Shown here: positions 53,033 to 64,000 of the stretch, piece by piece | Layout of the letters: each line of letters opens with the position of its first letter | How positions within the stretch are numbered: the stretch's first letter is position 1 | DNA from: Auanema rhodensis | Taxonomy: Eukaryota > Nematoda > Chromadorea > Rhabditida > Rhabditidae | Reading direction: 5' to 3' | Length of the DNA: 64,000 nt | Assembly (NCBI GenBank): GCA_964057225.1 | Contig: CAXKVF010000081.1 | Coordinates: forward strand, 310,001 to 374,000 | The notes under the pieces: model-generated | Told to the model about the DNA's origin: nothing | Databases searched by the model: none | The model's input: the letters and a program-made list of their open reading frames with translations, nothing else | Translations under genes and position numbers: made by a program

Positions 53033-55496
53033 TTGAAAACCGCATCTCTTTATCTTTCACGTGAAGCGAGTTACATACCAAGTGCACATCACGTGTACAT
53101 TTAATTAGCATAAATTAAAGTTCACGTAAATTTCAAAGTCATGGTTACCATGAACCAATATCAATGAAAATTTGTTTTTAGACTAATATGGACATGGGGA
53201 ATCAAATTTTGAAAACCGCATCTCTTTATCTTTCACGTGAAGCGAGTTACATACCAAGTGCACATCACGTGTACATTTAATTAGCATAAATTAAAGTTCA
53301 CGTAAATTTCAAAGTCATGGTTACCATGCACCAATATCAATAAAAATTTGTTTTTAGACTAATATGGACATGGGGAATCTAATTTTGAAAACCGCATCTC
53401 TTTATCTTTCACGTGAAGCGAGTTACATACCAAGTGCACATCACGTGTACATTTAATTAGCATAAATTAAAGTTCACGTAAATTTCAAAGTCATGGTTAC
53501 CATGCACCAATATCAATAAAAATTTGTTTTTAGACTAATATGGACATGGGGAATCTAATTTTGAAAACCGCATCTCTTTATCTTTCACGTGAATCGAGTT
53601 ACATACCAAGTGCACATCACGTGTACATTTAATTAGCATAAATTAAAGTTCACGTAAATTTCAAAGTCATGGTTACCATGAACCAATATCAATCAAAATT
53701 TTTTTTTAGACTAATATGGACATGGGGAATCTAATTTTGAAAACCGCATCTCTTTATCTTTCACGTGAAGCGAGTTACATACCAAGTGCACATCACGTGT
53801 ACATTTAATTAGCATAAATTAAAGTTCACGTAAATTTCAAAGTCATGGTTACCATGCACCAATATCAATAAAAATTTGTTTTTAGACTAATATGGACATG
53901 GGGAATCTAATTTTGAAAACCGCATCTCTTTATCTTTCACGTGAAGCGAGTTACATACCAAGTGCACATCACGTGTACATTTAATTAGCATAAATTAAAG
54001 TTCACGTAAATTTCAAAGTCATGGTTACCATGCACCAATATCAATAAAAATTTGTTTTTAGACTAATATGGACATGGGGAATCTAATTTTGAAAACCGCA
54101 TCTCTTTATCTTTCACGTGAATCGAGTTACATATCAAGTGCACATCACGTGTACATTTAATTAGCATAAATTAAAGTTCACGTAAATTTCAAAGTCATGG
54201 TTACCATGCACCAATATCAATAAAAATTTGTTTTTAGACTAATATGGACATGGGGAATCTAATTTTGAAAACCGCATCTCTTTATCTTTCACGTGAAGCG
54301 AGTTACATACCAAGTGCACATCACGTGTACATTTAATTAGCATAAATTAAAGTTCACGTAAATTTCAAAGTCATGGTTACCATGAACCAATATCAATGAA
54401 AATTTGTTTTTAGACTAATATGGACATGGGGAATCAAATTTTGAAAACCGCATCTCTTTATCTTTCACGTGAAGCGAGTTACATACCAAGTGCACATCAC
54501 GTGTACATTTAATTAGCATAAATTAAAGTTCACGTAAATTTCAAAGTCATGGTTACCATGCACCAATATCAATAAAAATTTGTTTTTAGACTAATATGGA
54601 CATGGGGAATCTAATTTTGAAAACCGCATCTCTTTATCTTTCACGTGAAGCGAGTTACATACCAAGTGCACATCACGTGTACATTTAATTAGCATAAATT
54701 AAAGTTCACGTAAATTTCAAAGTCATGGTTACCATGCACCAATATCAATAAAAATTTGTTTTTAGACTAATATGGACATGGGGAATCTAATTTTGAAAAC
54801 CGCATCTCTTTATCTTTCACGTGAATCGAGTTACATACCAAGTGCACATCACGTGTACATTTAATTAGCATAAATTAAAGTTCACGTAAATTTCAAAGTC
54901 ATGGTTACCATGAACCAATATCAATCAAAATTTTTTTTTAGACTAATATGGACATGGGGAATCTAATTTTGAAAACCGCATCTCTTTATCTTTCACGTGA
55001 AGCGAGTTACATACCAAGTGCACATCACGTGTACATTTAATTAGCATAAATTAAAGTTCACGTAAATTTCAAAGTCATGGTTACCATGCACCAATATCAA
55101 TAAAAATTTGTTTTTAGACTAATATGGACATGGGGAATCTAATTTTGAAAACCGCATCTCTTTATCTTTCACGTGAAGCGAGTTACATACCAAGTGCACA
55201 TCACGTGTACATTTAATTAGCATAAATTAAAGTTCACGTAAATTTCAAAGTCATGGTTACCATGCACCAATATCAATAAAAATTTGTTTTTAGACTAATA
55301 TGGACATGGGGAATCTAATTTTGAAAACCGCATCTCTTTATCTTTCACGTGAATCGAGTTACATATCAAGTGCACATCACGTGTACATTTAATTAGCATA
55401 AATTAAAGTTCACGTAAATTTCAAAGTCATGGTTACCATGCACCAATATCAATAAAAATTTGTTTTTAGACTAATATGGACATGGGGAATCTAATT
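53033..55496 (+). repeat. 7-mer HOR, two adjacent 1232-bp copies
   Basis: Copies 53033-54264 and 54265-55496: aatga/caaa monomer; two tgcacc/ctaa monomers; a cacgtgaatcg head with aatcaaaattttttttt (53691 and 54923); two plain monomers; a cacgtgaatcg head with acatatcaag. The run of T created by the aatcaaaatt monomer is unique to these two copies. Confidence 0.9.
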
Positions 55497-56200
55497 TTGA
55501 AAACCGCATCTCTTTATCTTTCACGTGAAGCGAGTTACATACCAAGTGCACATCACGTGTACATTTAATTAGCATAAATTAAAGTTCACGTAAATTTCAA
55601 AGTCATGGTTACCATGAACCAATATCAATAAAAATTTGTTTTTAGACTAATATGGACATGAAGAATCAAATTTTGAAAACCGCATCTCTTTATCTTTCAC
55701 GTGAAGCGAGTTACATACCAAGTGCACATCACGTGTACATTTAATTAGCATAAATTAAAGTTCACGTAAATTTCAAAGTCATGGTTACCATGAACCAATA
55801 TCAATAAAAATTTGTTTTTAGACTAATATGGACATGGGGAATCTAATTTTGAAAACCGCATCTCTTTATCTTTCACGTGAAGCGAGTTACATACCAAGTG
55901 CACATCACGTGTACATTTAATTAGCATAAATTAAAGTTCACGTAAATTTCAAAGTCATGGTTACCATGCACCAATATCAATAAAAATTTGTTTTTAGACT
56001 AATATGGACATGGGGAATCTAATTTTGAAAACCGCATCTCTTTATCTTTCACGTGAAGCGAGTTACATACCAAGTGCACATCACGTGTACATTTAATTAG
56101 CATAAATTAAAGTTCACGTAAATTTCAAAGTCATGGTTACCATGAACCAATATCAATGAAAATTTGTTTTTAGACTAATATGGACATGGGGAATCAAATT

Positions 56201-57784
56201 TTGAAAACCGCATCTCTTTATCTTTCACGTGAAGCGAGTTACATACCAAGTGCACATCACGTGTACATTTAATTAGCATAAATTAAAGTTCACGTAAATT
56301 TCAAAGTCATGGTTACCATGCACCAATATCAATAAAAATTTGTTTTTAGACTAATATGGACATGGGGAATCTAATTTTGAAAACCGCATCTCTTTATCTT
56401 TCACGTGAAGCGAGTTACATACCAAGTGCACATCACGTGTACATTTAATTAGCATAAATTAAAGTTCACGTAAATTTCAAAGTCATGGTTACCATGAACC
56501 AATATCAATAAAAATTTGTTTTTAGACTAATATGGACATGGGGAATCAAATTTTGAAAACCGCATCTCTTTATCTTTCACGTGAAGCGAGTTACATACCA
56601 AGTGCACATCACGTGTACATTTAATTAGCATAAATTAAAGTTCACGTAAATTTCAAAGTCATGGTTACCATGCACCAATATCAATAAAAATTTGTTTTTA
56701 GACTAATATGGACATGGGGAATCTAATTTTGAAAACCGCAACTCTTTATCTTTCACGTGAAGCGAGTTACATACCAAGTGCACATCACGTGTACATTTAA
56801 TTAGCATAAATTAAAGTTCACGTAAATTTCAAAGTCATGGTTACCATGAACCAATATCAATGAAAATTTGTTTTTAGACTAATATGGACATGGGGAATCA
56901 AATTTTGAAAACCGCATCTCTTTATCTTTCACGTGAAGCGAGTTACATACCAAGTGCACATCACGTGTACATTTAATTAGCATAAATTAAAGTTCACGTA
57001 AATTTCAAAGTCATGGTTACCATGAACCAATATCAATAAAAGTTTGTTTTTAGACTAATATGGACATGGGGAATCAAATTTTGAAAACCGCATCTCTTTA
57101 TCTTTCACGTGAAGCGAGTTACATACCAAGTGCACATCACGTGTACATTTAATTAGCATAAATTAAAGTTCACGTAAATTTCAAAGTCATGGTTACCATG
57201 CACCAATATCAATAAAAATTTGTTTTTAGACTAATATGGACATGAGGAATCTAATTTTGAAAACCGCATCTCTTTATCTTTCACGTGAAGCGAGTTACAT
57301 ACCAAGTGCACATCACGTGTACATTTAATTAGCATAAATTAAAGTTCACGTAAATTTCAAAGTCATGGTTACCATGAACCAATATCAATGAAAATTTGTT
57401 TTTAGACTAATATGGACATGGAAAATCAAATTTTGAAAACCGCATCTCTTTATCTTTCACGTGAAGCGAGTTACATACCAAGTGCACATCACGTGTACAT
57501 TTAATTAGCATAAATTAAAGTTCACGTAAATTTCAAAGTCATGGTTACCATGCACCAATATCAATAAAAATTTGTTTTTAGACTAATATGGACATGGGGA
57601 ATCAAATTTTGAAAACCGCATCTCTTTATCTTTCACGTGAAGCGAGTTACATACCAAGTGCACATCACGTGTACATTTAATTAGCATAAATTAAAGTTCA
57701 CGTAAATTTCAAAGTCATGGTTACCATGAACCAATATCAATAAAAGTTTGTTTTTAGACTAATATGGACATGGGGAATCAAATT
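56201..57784 (+). repeat. 31-mer HOR, second copy
   Basis: Same nine-monomer series as 50745-52328 (ccgcaactc at 56737). It lacks the gttatgg change of the first copy and has its own catggaaaatc tail (about 57417). Continuation at 58313-59192 matches 52681-53560 at an offset of 5632 bp, including the tatgtacatgg monomer (58469). Confidence 0.85.
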
Positions 57785-60600
57785 TTGAAAACCGCATCTC
57801 TTTATCTTTCACGTGAAGCGAGTTACATACCAAGTGCACATCACGTGTACATTTAATTAGCATAAATTAAAGTTCACGTAAATTTCAAAGTCATGGTTAC
57901 CATGCACCAATATCAATAAAAATTTGTTTTTAGACTAATATGGACATGGGGAATCTAATTTTGAAAACCGCATCTCTTTATCTTTCACGTGAAGCGAGTT
58001 ACATACCAAGTGCACATCACGTGTACATTTAATTAGCATAAATTAAAGTTCACGTAAATTTCAAAGTCATGGTTACCATGCACCAATATCAATAAAAATT
58101 TGTTTTTAGACTAATATGGACATGGGGAATCAAATTTTGAAAACCGCATCTCTTTATCTTTCACGTGAAGCGAGTTACATACCAAGTGCACATCACGTGT
58201 ACATTTAATTAGCATAAATTAAAGTTCACGTAAATTTCAAAGTCATGGTTACCATGCACCAATATCAATAAAAATTTGTTTTTAGACTAATATGGACATG
58301 GGGAATCTAATTTTGAAAACCGCATCTCTTTATCTTTCACGTGAAGCGAGTTACATACCAAGTGCACATCACGTGTACATTTAATTAGCATAAATTAAAG
58401 TTCACGTAAATTTCAAAGTCATGGTTACCATGAACCAATATCAATAAAAATTTGTTTTTAGACTAATATGTACATGGGGAATCTAATTTTGAAAACCGCA
58501 TCTCTTTATCTTTCACGTGAAGCGAGTTACATACCAAGTGCACATCACGTGTACATTTAATTAGCATAAATTAAAGTTCACGTAAATTTCAAAGTCATGG
58601 TTACCATGCACCAATATCAATAAAAATTTGTTTTTAGACTAATATGGACATGGGGAATCTAATTTTGAAAACCGCATCTCTTTATCTTTCACGTGAAGCG
58701 AGTTACATACCAAGTGCACATCACGTGTACATTTAATTAGCATAAATTAAAGTTCACGTAAATTTCAAAGTCATGGTTACCATGAACCAATATCAATGAA
58801 AATTTGTTTTTAGACTAATATGGACATGGGGAATCAAATTTTGAAAACCGCATCTCTTTATCTTTCACGTGAAGCGAGTTACATACCAAGTGCACATCAC
58901 GTGTACATTTAATTAGCATAAATTAAAGTTCACGTAAATTTCAAAGTCATGGTTACCATGCACCAATATCAATAAAAATTTGTTTTTAGACTAATATGGA
59001 CATGGGGAATCTAATTTTGAAAACCGCATCTCTTTATCTTTCACGTGAAGCGAGTTACATACCAAGTGCACATCACGTGTACATTTAATTAGCATAAATT
59101 AAAGTTCACGTAAATTTCAAAGTCATGGTTACCATGCACCAATATCAATAAAAATTTGTTTTTAGACTAATATGGACATGGGGAATCTAATTTTGAAAAC
59201 CGCATCTCTTTATCTTTCACGTGAATCGAGTTACATACCAAGTGCACATCACGTGTACATTTAATTAGCATAAATTAAAGTTCACGTAAATTTCAAAGTC
59301 ATGGTTACCATGAACCAATATCAATAAAAATTTGTTTTTAGACTAATATGGACATGGGGAATCTAATTTTGAAAACCGCATCTCTTTATCTTTCACGTGA
59401 AGCGAGTTACATACCAAGTGCACATCACGTGTACATTTAATTAGCATAAATTAAAGTTCACGTAAATTTCAAAGTCATGGTTACCATGCACCAATATCAA
59501 TAAAAATTTGTTTTTAGACTAATATGGACATGGGGAATCTAATTTTGAAAACCGCATCTCTTTATCTTTCACGTGAAGCGAGTTACATACCAAGTGCACA
59601 TCACGTGTACATTTAATTAGCATAAATTAAAGTTCACGTAAATTTCAAAGTCATGGTTACCATGCACCAATATCAATAAAAATTTGTTTTTAGACTAATA
59701 TGGACATGGGGAATCTAATTTTGAAAACCGCATCTCTTTATCTTTCACGTGAATCGAGTTACATATCAAGTGCACATCACGTGTACATTTAATTAGCATA
59801 AATTAAAGTTCACGTAAATTTCAAAGTCATGGTTATCATGCACCAATATCAATAAAAATTTGTTTTTAGACTAATATGGACATGGGGAATCAAATTTTGA
59901 AAACCGCATCTCTTTATCTTTCACGTGAAGCGAGTTACATACCAAGTGCACATCACGTGTACATTTAATTAGCATAAATTAAAGTTCACGTAAATTTCAA
60001 AGTCATGGTTACCATGCACCAATATCAATAAAAATTTGTTTTTAGACTAATATGGACATGGGGAATCTAATTTTGAAAACCGCATCTCTTTATCTTTCAC
60101 GTGAAGCGAGTTACATACCAAGTGCACATCACGTGTACATTTAATTAGCATAAATTAAAGTTCACGTAAATTTCAAAGTCATGGTTACCATGAACCAATA
60201 TCAATAAAAATTTGTTTTTAGACTAATATGGACATGAAGAATCAAATTTTGAAAACCGCATCTCTTTATCTTTCACGTGAAGCGAGTTACATACCAAGTG
60301 CACATCACGTGTACATTTAATTAGCATAAATTAAAGTTCACGTAATTTTCAAAGTCATGGTTACCATGAACCAATATCAATAAAAATTTGTTTTTAGACT
60401 AATATGGACATGGGGAATCTAATTTTGAAAACCGCATCTCTTTATCTTTCACGTGAAGCGAGTTACATACCAAGTGCACATCACGTGTACATTTAATTAG
60501 CATAAATTAAAGTTCACGTAAATTTCAAAGTCATGGTTACCATGCACCAATATCAATAAAAATTTGTTTTTAGACTAATATGGACATGGGGAATCTAATT

Positions 60601-63416
60601 TTGAAAACCGCATCTCTTTATCTTTCACGTGAAGCGAGTTACATACCAAGTGCACATCACGTGTACATTTAATTAGCATAAATTAAAGTTCACGTAAATT
60701 TCAAAGTCATGGTTACCATGAACCAATATCAATGAAAATTTGTTTTTAGACTAATATGGACATGGGGAATCAAATTTTGAAAACCGCATCTCTTTATCTT
60801 TCACGTGAAGCGAGTTACATACCAAGTGCACATCACGTGTACATTTAATTAGCATAAATTAAAGTTCACGTAAATTTCAAAGTCATGGTTACCATGCACC
60901 AATATCAATAAAAATTTGTTTTTAGACTAATATGGACATGGGGAATCTAATTTTGAAAACCGCATCTCTTTATCTTTCACGTGAAGCGAGTTACATACCA
61001 AGTGCACATCACGTGTACATTTAATTAGCATAAATTAAAGTTCACGTAAATTTCAAAGTCATGGTTACCATGCACCAATATCAATAAAAATTTGTTTTTA
61101 GACTAATATGGACATGGGGAATCTAATTTTGAAAACCGCATCTCTTTATCTTTCACGTGAATCGAGTTACATACCAAGTGCACATCACGTGTACATTTAA
61201 TTAGCATAAATTAAAGTTCACGTAAATTTCAAAGTCATGGTTACCATGAACCAATATCAATAAAAATTTGTTTTTAGACTAATATGGACATGGGGAATCT
61301 AATTTTGAAAACCGCATCTCTTTATCTTTCACGTGAAGCGAGTTACATACCAAGTGCACATCACGTGTACATTTAATTAGCATAAATTAAAGTTCACGTA
61401 AATTTCAAAGTCATGGTTACCATGCACCAATATCAATAAAAATTTGTTTTTAGACTAATATGGACATGGGGAATCTAATTTTGAAAACCGCATCTCTTTA
61501 TCTTTCACGTGAATCGAGTTACATACCAAGTGCACATCACGTGTACATTTAATTAGCATAAATTAAAGTTCACGTAAATTTCAAAGTCATGGTTACCATG
61601 AACCAATATCAATAAAAATTTGTTTTTAGACTAATATGGACATGGGGAATCTAATTTTGAAAACCGCATCTCTTTATCTTTCACGTGAAGCGAGTTACAT
61701 ACCAAGTGCACATCACGTGTACATTTAATTAGCATAAATTAAAGTTCACGTAAATTTCAAAGTCATGGTTACCATGAACCAATATCAATAAAAATTTGTT
61801 TTTAGACTAATATGGACATGGGGAATCTAATTTTGAAAACCGCATCTCTTTATCTTTCACGTGAAGCGAGTTACATACCAAGTGCACATCACGTGTACAT
61901 TTAATTAGCATAAATTAAAGTTCACGTAAATTTCAAAGTCATGGTTACCATGCACCAATATCAATAAAAATTTGTTTTTAGACTAATATGGACATGATGA
62001 ATCTAATTTTGAAAACCGCATCTCTTTATCTTTCACGTGAAGCGAGTTACATACCAAGTGCACATCACGTGTACATTTAATTAGCATAAATTAAAGTTCA
62101 CGTAAATTTCAAAGTCATGGTTACCATGAACCAATATCAATGAAAATTTGTTTTTAGACTAATATGGACATGGGGAATCAAATTTTGAAAACCGCATCTC
62201 TTTATCTTTCACGTGAAGCGAGTTACATACCAAGTGCACATCACGTGTACATTTAATTAGCATAAATTAAAGTTCACGTAAATTTCAAAGTCATGGTTAC
62301 CATGCACCAATATCAATAAAAATTTGTTTTTAGACTAATATGGACATGGGGAATCTAATTTTGAAAACCGCATCTCTTTATCTTTCACGTGAAGCGAGTT
62401 ACATACCAAGTGCACATCACGTGTACATTTAATTAGCATAAATTAAAGTTCACGTAAATTTCAAAGTCATGGTTACCATGCACCAATATCAATAAAAATT
62501 TGTTTTTAGACTAATATGGACATGGGGAATCTAATTTTGAAAACCGCATCTCTTTATCTTTCACGTGAATCGAGTTACATACCAAGTGCACATCACGTGT
62601 ACATTTAATTAGCATAAATTAAAGTTCACGTAAATTTCAAAGTCATGGTTACCATGAACCAATATCAATAAAAATTTGTTTTTAGACTAATATGGACATG
62701 GGGAATCTAATTTTGAAAACCGCATCTCTTTATCTTTCACGTGAAGCGAGTTACATACCAAGTGCACATCACGTGTACATTTAATTAGCATAAATTAAAG
62801 TTCACGTAAATTTCAAAGTCATGGTTACCATGCACCAATATCAATAAAAATTTGTTTTTAGACTAATATGGACATGGGGAATCTAATTTTGAAAACCGCA
62901 TCTCTTTATCTTTCACGTGAATCGAGTTACATACCAAGTGCACATCACGTGTACATTTAATTAGCATAAATTAAAGTTCACGTAAATTTCAAAGTCATGG
63001 TTACCATGAACCAATATCAATAAAAATTTGTTTTTAGACTAATATGGACATGGGGAATCTAATTTTGAAAACCGCATCTCTTTATCTTTCACGTGAAGCG
63101 AGTTACATACCAAGTGCACATCACGTGTACATTTAATTAGCATAAATTAAAGTTCACGTAAATTTCAAAGTCATGGTTACCATGAACCAATATCAATAAA
63201 AATTTGTTTTTAGACTAATATGGACATGGGGAATCTAATTTTGAAAACCGCATCTCTTTATCTTTCACGTGAAGCGAGTTACATACCAAGTGCACATCAC
63301 GTGTACATTTAATTAGCATAAATTAAAGTTCACGTAAATTTCAAAGTCATGGTTACCATGCACCAATATCAATAAAAATTTGTTTTTAGACTAATATGGA
63401 CATGATGAATCTAATT
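60601..63416 (+). repeat. 8-mer HOR, two adjacent 1408-bp copies
   Basis: Copies 60601-62008 and 62009-63416: aatga/caaa; two tgcacc/ctaa; cacgtgaatcg head with tgaacc (61161 and 62569); plain; a second cacgtgaatcg head; tgaacc/ctaa; tgcacc with catgatgaatc (61993 and 63401). No difference seen at these tags. A catgatg monomer recurs once more at about 63753. Confidence 0.9.
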
Positions 63417-64000
63417 TTGAAAACCGCATCTCTTTATCTTTCACGTGAAGCGAGTTACATACCAAGTGCACATCACGTGTACATTTAATTAGCATAAATT
63501 AAAGTTCACGTAAATTTCAAAGTCATGGTTACCATGCACCAATATCAATTAAAATTTGTTTTTAGACTAATATGGACATGGGGAATCAAATTTTGAAAAC
63601 CGCATCTCTTTATCTTTCACGTGAAGCGAGTTACATACCAAGTGCACATCACGTGTACATTTAATTAGCATAAATTAAAGTTCACGTAAATTTCAAAATC
63701 ATGGTTACCATGCACCAATATCAATAAAAATTTGTTTTTAGACTAATATGGACATGATGAATCTAATTTTGAAAACCGCATCTCTTTATCTTTCACGTGA
63801 AGCGAGTTACATACCAAGTGCACATCACGTGTACATTTAATTAGCATAAATTAAAATTCACGTAAATTTCAAAGTCATGGTTACCATGAACCAATATCAA
63901 TGAAAATTTGTTTTTAGACTAATATGGACATGGGGAATCAAATTTTGAGAACCGCATCTCTTTATCTTTCACGTGAAGCGAGTTACATACCAAGTGCACA

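Larger units (their letters stand above)
48608..64000 (+). repeat. 176-bp satellite array, right block, forward orientation
   Basis: Forward orientation resumes at monomer position 152. A 25-bp partial monomer (48608-48632) is followed by 87 complete monomers from 48633 to 63944, every one exactly 176 bp in phase, and a 56-bp partial that runs off the window end. Characteristic variants are gtattcag (48950 and 49831), a cttcatc head (50050 area), aataaaag with caaa tails, and cacgtgaatcg heads from 53.6 kb onward. Several HOR levels overlap here (7-mer, 8-mer and 31/32-mer). The array continues beyond the window. No coding or RNA gene is visible. Confidence 0.97.

Noticed and set aside
1-64000. 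Short open reading frames on both strands
   Set aside because: The monomer has many stop triplets in both directions, and 176 is not divisible by 3, so every stop visits all frames within 528 bp. Any frame is a by-product of the repeat.
1-64000. CRISPR array
   Set aside because: The repeats are 176 bp, directly adjacent, and there are no unique spacers or cas genes.
1-64000. Transposon insertion, telomere repeat, rDNA or organelle fragment
   Set aside because: I read the array through by the 176-bp anchor and found no unexplained segment; every length change is accounted for by the listed indels and two junctions.
1-64000. Assignment to a named plant or insect centromere family
   Set aside because: The length suits several known families, but I do not recognise the sequence; a name would be a guess.

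Overview
The whole 64 kb window is one satellite DNA array. A 176-bp monomer (about 32% G+C by hand count on a consensus monomer) is tandemly repeated about 364 times, with no unique sequence, no gene, no RNA gene and no recognisable transposon in between. Megabase-type satellites of nucleosome length (about 150-180 bp) are typical of eukaryotic (peri)centromeres, especially in plants and some animals such as beetles. I do not recognise this monomer, so I assign the window to a eukaryotic centromeric or heterochromatic array without naming a species.

Layout: (1) 1-41828 holds 238 head-to-tail monomers on the + strand. (2) 41829-48604 is a 6.8-kb block (38.5 monomers) in the opposite orientation. 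(3) 48608-64000 holds about 87.5 monomers, again on +. The first orientation switch shares 3 bp (aat) with both sides. The second carries 3 unmatched bases (gtg) and is a fold-back junction with an 11-nt spacer. Register is very strict: the only length changes I find are in the first 12 kb (one 40-bp partial duplication, two copies of a 30-bp deletion, one 31-bp deletion, three 1-bp losses). From 11739 to 41658 (170 monomers) and from 48633 to 63944 (87 monomers) the phase is exactly 176 bp throughout.

Monomers differ by point variants, and these variants define nested higher-order repeats (HORs) of changing size: 5-mer (2-3.7 kb), 14-mer (9.5-13 kb), a 4-monomer block repeated at 6-monomer spacing (13-15 kb), 18-mer (16-21 kb), 4-mer and 16-mer (22-25.6 kb), 6-mer (28.6-30.7 kb), 17/20-mer (32-41.8 kb), 3-mer and 8-mer inside the inverted block, then 7-mer, 8-mer and 31/32-mer on the right. 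No single HOR period governs the window, so the array looks like a patchwork of recent local duplications.

The most interesting structure is that the inverted block is largely a mirror copy of the array to its right. Fourteen consecutive monomers (45068-47531, minus strand) carry the same ordered set of rare variants as 49161-51624 (plus strand), and six more (47532-48587) mirror 52153-53208. The inverted block is therefore better explained as an inverted duplication than as a simple flip of one segment. The monomer itself carries several dyads (two CACGTG sites, a CATGGT-t-ACCATG palindrome, an AT-rich inverted repeat) and three CACGT motifs spaced 32-33 bp apart. Functions for these are inference only.
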